Assembly: GCA_030512295.1 (NCBI GenBank)
Contig: JAULSR010000011.1
Span: 124,001-188,000, forward strand
Source: Bombardia bombarda
Taxonomy: Eukaryota > Ascomycota > Sordariomycetes > Sordariales > Lasiosphaeriaceae
DNA: 64,000 nt
Direction: 5' to 3'
Both the position numbers and the translations under genes were made by a program. The stretch's first letter is position 1; every line of letters starts with the position of its first letter. Below are positions 12,601-22,369 of this stretch, in pieces. The notes under the pieces were generated by a model. That model saw nothing but the letters and a program-made list of their open reading frames with translations. It made no database searches and was not told the DNA's origin.

Positions 12601-15347
12601 ATAACTAAAATCGATATTATTCGCGTATTTAACTATCTATTAATATACCTTAAGTCGTAATACTTTATTATATTTAAAACCTATTAAAGGACGTTCCGTT
12701 AAAAAGTTCTACTATTCGGACTTAAAATTAGTCCCGCTTAATAGTAGGACTTTATTAATGCTTAGCTAAACAAACTCTTCGACTTTTTTGCAAACGCGTA
12801 CGCTAATAATATATTAATTTATATAAAAAAAGATAGCGATAAAGCTTATTTTAACCAAATCGAAAAGACTATTTATCGCCTTAATAAAGCAAACTTTTAA
12901 AAAGATATTAAAAAGTTTTACTTTAACGTTACTTATATAAATTATTTAAATATTATAATCGAAGTTAATAAAAGCGTCCGGATAAACCCTAGGAAAATAA
13001 AAGTTATTTTAACGTAGAAATTTAAAGATTTTACAACTCGATTTATTATAAAATCTTTTTTAAGACTTTATAACTTTATACATATATTTTATTACTATAT
13101 TAATAAAATAATAAAACCTTTAAACCGTTTTTTATAAAAGGATATACTTTTTATAATAAAATCCGAATAAGAAGCTACCTTTAAAACGATAAAAAAGCTA
13201 GCTACCGAAGCTTCCGTTTTTACGTTCTTTATTTCCGGCCGATTTATAAAGGTTAAAACCGATACTTTTCGTAATATTACCGCTAATATTATATAGCAAT
13301 TATAAAACGACGGCGTTTAAAAATTAATAGGATTCTTTTTTAAAATAATAACGCTCGCCGAATAAACCTATCCGATTTAAAATTAAAAGCTTTTAATAAT
13401 AGTCCAAACATTAAAATATTATAAATTAAAACTTTTAAATATAAAGTTTTTTATTATTATTAATTATTAAGCTTTATTATATTATTTTATAAAACGTTAA
13501 TTATTAATATATTAAATTTGTTAATATAATTTTTTTCGTTAACTTTAATATTATTTTTTAATACCGCTACGGTTAAAATAATATAATTACCGACGCTTTT
13601 TTTCGTAAAATAATTAATATACTTATTATTAAAGCCCGCGAATAAAAAGACCGAACTTTCTTTTTTATTACCCTAGAGCGTATCTTTTATAAGATTATTA
13701 CCGTAAACGCTACGCTTTTGGAAATCGTTAATCCGATTAAAGCCGACCTAGTGGACTTTATTTTAACTAAAAATAAAGCTTAGAATTTAAAAAAATATAA
13801 TAGTTTTATTACTGTGCTTAAAATAACGTAAAATAATAAAATATTCCTTAAAACTACCTTTATTCAAACTACCCACAAGCTTATCACTTTCGGTCACCTC
13901 GGCCAAAATAAAACTATCGAGCTTATTAAGATTTAATATTAATAGAACGGCTATAATAAAGATATTAAAATATACCTACAAAATTACTAAACTTATAATC
14001 GCAATAAAAGCCGTAAAAATAAAACTCCCGGTTTATTATACTTATTATTTATTTTAAATTACGTTTTTTAATATATATTAATTAATAATAAAAAGATACC
14101 CCTCGACAATTAAAATTATAATTACATTTAAGCGTTTATTTATTAATTTAATCGTATTATCATTATTTTATTTAATAAGAAAAACGATATAATTAAAATT
14201 TTTGTAAAATATTATTATTAAACGTTCTATCAATTTTATAGTATTTCCGAAATTTGGTTCTCTAATAACGCCGGACCGTTTATCTCCAAATTTTTTAAAA
14301 CCCTTAACGAACTAACCGATACAAAGCACCGTTACGATAGCCCTTTACATCCCCAAACGTAAGGCGCGATCGAAAAAACTAATACGGACTTGGATCAAAA
14401 GCTGAGGCCATATATCGACAAACACCAAACTCGATAGCGTCAGTATTTTCCTACGTTAGATTTTAGCCACAATATTTCTTAGCATTCAACGCTCGGTATA
14501 GCACTATTATAAATAACCTAAGGCATAGCCCTACGCGATGCTCTCTCTCCCCCTTTGCCTCCTTTCGACGCGACAACGGAAGTTAAAAAAGAGGTACTCG
14601 CTTTTGTTTAATAAACGCAAAAAGTCTAGAAAATAGCCTACGATAATATCCTTAAATCGCAGGCTACAATAAAGTACTAAGCGAACAAAAAACGCCGCCC
14701 GGTAAACTTCATTATCGGTAACTTTGTTTATATTTATAAAAAAGGCTTTACTACCGTTATACCTATAGCTCGCCTCGACTTTTAATACGCTAACCCTTAA
14801 CGTATCGTTAAAGAACGCAGATTTAACTTCGTCCTAAACGTACCCAACTAATATAAAAAAAAAAACCTATTTTATACCGACCAGCTAAAAAAAGCTACAA
14901 ATAACCCGCTACCGTAATAGGAACTAATTCCCGAGCCACCGGATAAAATTAACGGCGAATCCGAATGGGCTGTTAATAAGGTCCTGGCCTCTAGACTTTT
15001 TAGCTAGCGCAAGGTCCTACAATACCAAGTCTCGTAGGTCGGCTTCGACCCTAACGAGGAGTAGTACCTTATAGCGAACTTAAAAAACGCCGTTGCCGCT
15101 TTAGAATCTTATTACCGTGAAAATCCTGAAGCCGCCGGGCCTCCCGTACGTCTTTAACAGTGGATCCTGGATACCGCCACCGATAAGTTTAATAATAATT
15201 ACCCTAACGATAATAAGGCTAAATATAAAGCAACTAAGCGGCGACAAGCGAAAAAGAGACCTACAAAGCATGCCGTTTAAAGCTTATTCCAATAATTTAT
15301 TAAGCTTCGTAGCCACCTACGGTCGACTACGGCTTAGAAAGGGGTAA
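9690..15347 (+). pseudogene. gag-pol internal region of Element B, destroyed by RIP
   Basis: The polyprotein frame is recognisable over most of its length but is cut by many TAA/TAG codons, chiefly at positions where the family has Gln or Trp. Both RT catalytic aspartates read as Asn (AAT for GAT, a G-to-A change). The least damaged stretch is the end of the integrase to the chromodomain (about 14,200-15,340), which keeps near-normal base composition. Confidence 0.85.
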
Positions 15348-15586
15348 TGTAAGTACTGGACCCAATTTAGGACACATATGGCTGAGGCACATATAGCTGA
15401 GGCACCAAGCTATATGACACGTGACGACCGCTGTACGCGACACTGCGTTAGCTGGTTGCGATTAAAATACGTCGCGAGCTTACGAGCTTCGCTCCCTCTT
15501 TCCTTTTCTCTTCTCTAGAGTAGAATCTTCGTTCAATAGAGCTTAATTCTGCCAGCCTGGCGATGCAGTGATTATAAGCCGTGACA
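15348..15586 (+). repeat. 3' LTR of Element B
   Basis: It starts TGTAAGTACTGGACCC and ends AAGCCGTGACA, so the TG..CA ends are intact here. It is preceded by the purine tract GAAAGGGGTAA and followed by the TAATT duplication at 15,587-15,591. It pairs with 9,451-9,689. Confidence 0.9.
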
Positions 15587-15591
15587 TAATT
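15587..15591. repeat. Target site duplication (right) of Element B
   Basis: TAATT, identical to 9,446-9,450. Confidence 0.8.
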
Positions 15592-18420
15592 TATATTTTT
15601 TTAAAATCTATATTAATCTTTTTAAAGTTAATATAATAATTAAAATATTTAATTTTTTATATATATTATTTCGCTTTTTCGAATTTTATAAAAAGTTAAA
15701 TATTTTTTAAAATCGCGAATATTTAATAAATATACCGTTTATATTTTTTTAATATTTTTAAAAAAATTAAAATATCGTTTAAATAAATTATTATAAATAA
15801 TTAAAATAATTTTAAAAAATATAATTAATTATAATTTAAAAACTAATTAATATATTAATAAATTTAAAAAGTATTATTAAATATTTAAAAAGTCCCTGTT
15901 TTATTTAAAAAACGGTTTTTTATTTTTTTTTTTTTATTATTTAAATTAAATTATATATTCCTTTTAAATTTAATATTATAAAGATTTAAATTTTATATAA
16001 TTTATTATATAATTCTGAAATTAATAATAAAAAGTATCGATTTTTAATTATAATATTATTAAATTATTTATAATCGATATAAAATTATAATCGTTTGTTT
16101 TTTTTTAATATAAATAAAATCAAATATTTTATTAATAATGTTAAAAAGTAGATATATTTTTTCTATAAATTTTTTTTTAAATATTCGTTTAATATAACCT
16201 TTTAAATTTAATTTAAAAAATAAATCTAATAAAATTTAAAATATTATCTTTTTTTTAATAATATATAATAATTAAATTAATTATATATTAATAATTTAGT
16301 TTTTAATTTTTTTTAAAAAAATTTTTAGTATTTTTAATATTATAATAATATAACGTTAAACTTATTTATATTACCGTTTAATTTTATTATTTTAAATAAA
16401 CTAATATATTCCGAAAGGCCGTTTTTAAATTTTTTTTTTTCGTTATTATATATTATTATTTTATATAATTAAAAACGTTTTAAAAAACTACTTTTAAATC
16501 CTTTTATATATATTATTATCTTATATAATTAAAAGCTTTTTAAAAGACCGTTTTTAAGCTTTTTTTTATAAGTTTAATTTTATTAAAAATAATTAATTTT
16601 TTAATTAATTCGAAGATTTTATTATTATAATTAAAAGATTTTTAATACGAAGTTTTTTAATTTTATATTAAAAATATTAAAAATAATCGGGGTTTTTTTT
16701 TATTTATATAAATCGGGAATTATATAATTTTTTAATTAACAATCTTATTATTAAAAGTTATAAAATTTCTTTCGATATTTTAAATAATATATAAATTCCG
16801 TTTCGTTTATAATTTAAAGCCGTAATATTTTACGAATTTTAAAAATATATAATTTTTTTATATTTTATTATTTAAAAATATTTTAACGAATTTTCCGTTA
16901 ATTTTTACCGTAATATATAAATAATTCGTTATTAGCGGTTTCATTATTATAATTATATAAATAATACTTTTTTCGTTATTATATATTTTTTTTAATAATT
17001 TAACGCTTTTTATATTTGTTAAATATTTTAAAATTTATTTATATTTTTTTTCTTTTTTTATAATTAAATACTTATTTTATCTTATTAATATAATCGTTTT
17101 AAAAATAGGTTTTATATTCAAAATGCCGGGTTTTTATTTTAATAATTTATACCCGGTTTAATTTTACGGTTTTTTATTATTAAAAACTCGATTAATTATA
17201 ATTAAAATCTTTTTTTACGGCTAATATAATTTAATATACTTTTTAAAATAATACTTTAGCTTTTTATAATTAAAATATTTAATTTTTTTTTTTATAAATT
17301 AATATTATATCGTATCGAATTTTATAAGTTTATAATAGGTTTTTTAAAAAGTATTTCCTTAATATAAAGAAATTCGTTTATTTATATTAATTCGATAGAA
17401 TCGATTTAAATTAAATCGCTTTTTTATATATTTTTTAAATAATTAGTTATTAATATAAATTATTATTATAATATAGTTTATAAACTTTTTAAATCGGTTT
17501 TATTTAACGAATTCGTTTTTAATTTTATCTTTTAACTTATAGTAAAATGCGATTATTTTAAGTTTATTTTTTTAGTTTAATCGTAAATTAATTTATTAGA
17601 ATTTTATAGCGTAATTTAATACGGATATTTTTTAATAAAGGTTATATAACTATTATTTTATAATACGTTTTTCGTCGAAGTTTTTAAAAGCTATTTTAAG
17701 CTTCTTCTCGAAAATAATATAGCTCGAAAAAATATCTTTCGTATTAAAGTCGCAACCGTTAAGCCTTTTCTTAAAATAATCCTTTTAAAAAGGTTCGAAT
17801 TAAATAAAAACATTCTTAATTAAAAAAGCTGTTACGTATATAATTTTATTTGTTTCTTTAAGTAAATTATTACTATAAAAAACGATATAAACCTTTATTT
17901 AAGTAAGGTAGCCCCATAAGGTTCCTTTCGTACCGTTATATCGGGGTAATTCCGGGAATTTAAGCCGTCGGTTATCGTTAAAGGTTATAGTAACCGCCTT
18001 AATGGCAATAGTTACTTTAGTTATAATAACCGCCTTATAAAGTCGCTCGTTCTTTTTTTAAAAGCGTTTAATTTTATAAGTAGTATCTTTTTTAATTATT
18101 ATAAAGAAAGTTAATATTTCGAGAGTAATTAGCGTTAATATAATTATTCGAGATATTGCTTAGCAATATAAAATAATTATTTAAATAAAAGCTTTTAAAA
18201 TGTTACGCCTAAGCTTTTACTTTAATACGTTAGGGTAAAGGTTTATTAATAAAGGGTTTATATTAATAGAAAGTTAGGCTGCATTAGGTAATAAGGGTGG
18301 CGTAAAGCGTATTACCTTTTTCTTTAAGAATTAAATAAAGACTTAAATTAAAAACTATCTAGGTAAGGATTAATATAAGTAGTAAAGGAAGCTCGCTACT
18401 TTTAAATAATTCTCAAACGA
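15592..18420 (-). mobile_element. Element C (proximal half): RIP-degraded Gypsy gag and upstream pol
   Basis: On the - strand through stops, about 18,050 down to 17,400 reads as a retrotransposon gag domain. It has LKFPELPRYNGTKGTLWGYL, then a conserved-looking LYNLYQKIS-like helix with Gln codons turned to stops, then a FYYKLKDKIKN segment. From about 17,300 to 15,592 the sequence is too AT-rich for me to place protease or RT securely, but that is where they should lie. Bases about 18,060-18,420 are the same AT-rich material up to the abrupt change in composition. Together with 7,954-9,450 this is one element split by Element B. Confidence 0.65.
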
Positions 18421-20016
18421 CAGGTATCGGCCTATCGGGCAGCTATATCCAGTGACTCGCCTGAGATACTGCATCACAGGTGCCATCCCAGGTGCTATCA
18501 CCACCTGGTCGCATTACTGTCCTCCTGCCTGTAGGTCTTGTGCCATTTGTCTCGGTGCCATTGCCCCGTGGTCAATTGTCCTGTGGTCACTCCTGACCTC
18601 ATGTCTTGCCGTGGTGTCGTGACTAATCGTGGTCACGTGCTTGCAACGCTGCCACGGCTTGGCAGGTTGTAACACTATGCTGCCACGACGTACTTACCAT
18701 ATTGTACAACCCCGGGTTGTTTGTGAGCTCAATGAGTCTTATGAAGGGTTTCAAGCTCCCCTTTTGGTATCATTTTCTGCTTTTCCTTCTTTCGATAGAA
18801 TGACCTCTTTTTGTTGGATGAGAGGTCCACTCAAAGCTGGATTTGTTGGGTTGTATGGTGAACCACTGTTGACTGCCTAGAGACCTGGTTGCCTTATTCC
18901 TTGCCGTTGGCTGCTCTTTGCTGACATAGCAAAAGAATTGTTTTGGGGCAAACGTTTGATGAGATTTGGTATAACACAATACCATGGAAGGCGTATCGGC
19001 TCTTGAGCAGCAGATATTAGAATAGATGTCCATCTCAATTTTTCCGATAGGAATTCCGCAAGGAATGGCGCGCCGCAGGCAAGTTCGGAACAGGGCTTGG
19101 ACGGACTCACAGTTGGCCCGCTGGGCACTTTATATGCATGCATGTTTATTGGCCTCACATACCTAGCGTCAAGTGGCAGCTTTTCAAATTAAGGACTGAG
19201 GAAGCGGATTGGCTGCAGGTGCACCAGATGCGCAGTGTGCATTCCGACTTTGCCTGACTCGCATCGCCCCAGACCGTGCAGAAGCGAGACGAATCTACCA
19301 GTCAGAAATTGTTCTGCCCCTAGCCAGAAGCCTCGTGTTAAACTGAACAACCCTGTACGGATGAATCCGTGCCCCCACCGTGCCCCCATCTGTACAAATC
19401 GGAGAAAAAACAAGGCCATCAGCTTGGAAGCCTCGATATGTTGATTCACGCAGAATCCATGCTCTGGGTTACAAAAGACATTGTCTACGTACATCTACGT
19501 ACATGTCTGGACGGTCTATCCCCGACCGCGTTGTAGATTCAAGTGTGATTCAGCACGCAATCTTGAATTTCGGTGAGATTCCGCCACGTATCGTACGGTA
19601 CTGTCTTGTAGATAAAGTACTCATTTCAGCCACTAGCTACTATCTCGCCTCAGAGAGGGTGTGAAGCTGCACGATGAAGACTGACGATATCAATGGAAAT
19701 GTGCCAGTGCTACGATCGTCGAAGTCCATGCAGTGGGGGTCGTCGAGGCAGCCTGCAGTGACCTGATGTCTGCAGTATAGGTGGCCGGCGAAAGGTAGAT
19801 GTTCCTCACGGTTTATGTCCATACTACACTGCGTCTATAAAACACCTCCCTCCCCCCTCCTGGACTCGTCGCTCGTTTCTCGACCATCAAGCACCTTATA
19901 TAATATTCGTGGAGGTTCTACTACTTTCAGCTGAACTTACCCATACATATTATTTTCTATCAACTAAACCGCCAGCCTCCACACTCCACTGCACACTTCA
20001 TTCGCCCGCCTTCATT
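18421..20016. other. Gene-free flank of the transposon block
   Basis: Composition returns to normal fungal GC near 18,420. The first 250 bases contain imperfect repeats of a GTGGTC/CCTGGTC motif. Several overlapping short open frames exist on both strands but none has a start context, introns or a family I recognise. A TATA-like ctataaaa at about 19,836 and a pyrimidine-rich stretch suggest a promoter near the right end. Confidence 0.5.
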
Positions 20017-20278
20017 ATGTCTACCGATAACTTGTACAGCCAAGATCAGTCCGTGCCCGTCTATACCAACACCTCCCAAGTCGAATACTGACATGAGACA
20101 ACCCAGGTCAACCGACTCCTCTTCCGACACCTGGAGCACCACCAGTGATCAGGGCTCTGCTCTTCCTGATCACGATCCCGACAGTGATACGTCTGCTCCG
20201 GATAACGATAACGATAACACCACCAGCAGCTATGATATTCTGGTAGATCTTACCGCCATTGGATCCCAGTTCGACTGA
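20017..20278 (+). CDS. Doubtful small acidic protein locus (two adjoining frames)
   Basis: An ATG at 20,017 opens a 24-codon frame (MSTDNLYSQDQ..) ending at 20,091. One base later an ATG at 20,093 opens a 61-codon frame (MRQPRSTDSS..) rich in Ser, Asp and Thr, ending at 20,278. The two are in different frames, with no stop in the second frame upstream as far as 20,018, so a one-base shift would merge them. A ctataaaa box about 180 bases upstream and a CT-rich leader favour a transcript. It could be an upstream ORF plus a main ORF, a single gene with a sequence error, or noise. The function is unknown. Confidence 0.3.
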
Positions 20279-20854
20279 TGTAAGAACCCTATAACTGCTG
20301 TTATAATTGCATTGCACTCTGACCAGTTTACATGTACCAGACAGCCCTGGAAACAATGGAAGTCTGCCCAGATTTCCAAGCCATGCGATATCTCAGATAC
20401 ACTAGCGTAGCTCATATGCTTGGGGCTCACACGGCGTTGTAGTTCTTCACCCCACAACCTTGGACGCCTGTTTAACAGACATAGACTTGCGCTTGCGATG
20501 ACATGGAGGGGGATGGACCTATATGCTGGTTTTGTATAGTCTTTGGGAATGATTTATGTTGTTTAGTCTACGGTTCTAGATCAATAACTCTTTGTTCATT
20601 AATGTTCACTAAGAATACCCTTTGCTATCTCTTGCTGTTGTTTTCGACTCCTCATATTTGGCAAAGGTCGTCTAGGGAGCCTGGCCTTTGAATGTTACTT
20701 GCTCCTTTTTCCAGGCCAAGCACCGATACCAACGCATGCCACACAGTATGAAGAACAAAGTACTCTCCACATCTACTATCTAAGTTCCAAGTCACAACAT
20801 ACTCCAGTAGTGACCTCTGATTTACTGCCATTTTGAGCATAACACTCAAGGATT
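20279..20854. other. Intergenic, nothing recognised
   Basis: Mixed-composition sequence between the doubtful small ORF and the end of the NmrA-like gene. The only open frames are short ones without recognisable content. It probably carries 3' flanks of both neighbours. Confidence 0.4.
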
Positions 20855-21718
20855 CTACCAAGAGTATTGGCGAAGTCTTGCGTCAATCCGAATACTCCTG
20901 CTATTAGTTCTCGTACCTAAGGCAGGGAGGTGGCTAAGCAGCACTAACAGCCGGCATCCGTCCCACCCACTCCCCCCCTTCCCCCCCTCCCCCTCCCCCT
21001 CCACACAATCAACCAACCACCTCGCCAGCCTCGCCCGCCTGATCGACGTCGTCCACCCCTTCCCGACCCCCACCCCCCCAACATACACCCCGCCCCTCTC
21101 CCTATCCTCCCGCCAGCTCTTCTCATCACTACCCCCTGGAATCATCGCCACGCGATACACCGTCCAGTCCAGCCCGGCCGCGTCTGTCTCAAAGACCTTG
21201 GCGATGTCCAGCACGGTGCGGTACGAGGGCGGCGAGATGAGCCGGATGGCGGCGATCATGAGCGCGCGCACGGGCGACCAGCCGTCGAGGCTGGTGTCGA
21301 CGACGGAGACGGTGGTGGAGGCGAGGATGCGCTTGACGCTGTGCTGGCGCATGAGGGCGAAGAGGGAGGTGTAGAAGGCGGGGATGGGGGAGGGGGTGGA
21401 AGGGGTGTTGAGCTGGGGGCCGAGGAGGGAGACGATGGAGGTGGTGCGGGCGAGGGCGGCGGAGAGGGCGGGGAGGGAGGTTAGGGGGGCTTCGATTATC
21501 TGGTGGGGGGCGGGTCAGGTTGAAGAGGAAATAAAGGGGGTGGGAGGGGTTATTTGTTTGTTTACCTCGAGTAAGGAGTTGGCGGCGAGGTCCTCGGGGA
21601 TCTTGGAGCGGTTGCGCACGTATGCGATCGTGGGGTGGTTGCGGTGGAGGAGCTCGCGTAGGAGGTTGATGCCGGCTGGGCCTGTGCCGCCGAAGACGAG
21701 GACGTGGGTTTTGGACAT
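20855..21718 (-). CDS. NmrA-like NAD(P)-binding protein, C-terminal frame break
   Basis: Exon 1 runs 21,718-21,566 and starts MSKTHVLVFGGTGPAG, the glycine-rich dinucleotide-binding loop of atypical short-chain dehydrogenase/NmrA proteins. A 66-bp intron (21,565-21,500; GTAAAC..CAG, branch-like CTGAC) is followed by exon 2 from 21,499 in phase 0. As written, 265 residues end at 20,855. The last about 35 codons look wrong: after WLVDCVEG the frame enters G-runs (20,971-20,998) and loses similarity. The third frame gives GEWVGRMPAVSAA and a stop at 20,934-20,936, a natural end for this family. A one-base insertion in a G-run (or two-base deletion) would restore it. The substrate is unknown. These proteins act as redox sensors or reductases. 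Confidence is good for the fold and moderate for the end. Confidence 0.75.
21500..21565 (-). other. Intron in the NmrA-like gene
   Basis: GTAAAC donor, CCTGAC branch-like site and CACCAG acceptor. Removing it joins ..NSLLE to IIEAPLTS.. in phase 0, restoring a continuous Rossmann-fold sequence. Confidence 0.8.
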
Positions 21719-22369
21719 GGTGGTGGTGGTGTGGTTTTTATTGGTATCAAACCAGACGTTGGTTGGGGTTCTCGTTTATGAAAACTGTGTAGTGATGGTG
21801 AATGGTGCTTTGGATTTGAGTTAACCTGTTGCTACACAATGGATAACTTTCTATATGAATAATTAAGAAATCTTCCCAGCTCATCATAGTGTCGGAGACT
21901 TTTGCTTTGTGGGGCCGGTCATTGGGCCGACTCCGGGACAGGACGCTGAAAAGTCTCGGCGCCTCCACTTTTTGTCGCCGGAGAGATTGCAGCTGGACCT
22001 CAAGCGGGTATTATTCTACGATGGCGTCAGTATAAGATATTTTGAGGATATGATGACTATTCTAGGTCGAGATAGATGTCTCCGGACCATAGCACAGACT
22101 TTATTAGTCAAGATCGAATTACGGACGAGTTGTGGTTTTGTGTACTTCGGTTTATTCACGGACTAGAGTCTGGTCTCATGCAGTTACATATTACGAATAA
22201 GTCTAAGATCTACTATCAGTCGTACTCAAGATGTTATTCTCATCTTCCATATACTTGATATCTCTCCCAGCCCTCCTTGACCCTATCTTGGGCCCTTGGC
22301 CAACATTCGTCACCATCTCATGTCTTTCCCGTCGTGACAATTGCTACGCACACTTCCCGACAAACAGTT
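21719..22369. other. Intergenic between two minus-strand genes
   Basis: It holds the 5' flank of the NmrA-like gene and the 3' flank of the acidic-protein gene. There is no supported coding frame. Confidence 0.4.

Larger units (their letters stand above)
9451..15586 (+). mobile_element. Element B: structurally complete, RIP-degraded Ty3/Gypsy retrotransposon
   Basis: The 6,136-bp element has paired 239-bp LTRs and a TAATT target duplication. On the + strand through stops: gag at about 10,140-11,280, with an eroded CCHC-like knuckle near 11,200-11,270; protease region about 11,400-11,700; RT about 12,490-13,100 (KIDIIRVFN; FGLK; catalytic YANN near 12,799-12,810 for YADD); RNase H about 13,180-13,600; integrase about 13,870-14,500 (FGHLGQNKTIELIK; RHRYDSPLHPQT, SHNIS); chromodomain about 14,930-15,080 (EWAVNKVLASRL; LQYQVS). 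The order with integrase after RT is Gypsy, not Copia. A purine-rich GAAAGGGG precedes the 3' LTR as the polypurine tract. It is inserted in minus-strand Element C. Confidence 0.9.

Noticed and set aside
9451..15586. Element B as a Ty1/Copia retrotransposon
   Set aside because: The direct LTRs first suggested either class. RT and RNase H lie before integrase and a chromodomain follows, which is Gypsy order.
18421..18720. A tandem repeat array of GTGGTC motifs
   Set aside because: The motif recurs irregularly with variable spacing, so I could not define a repeat unit.
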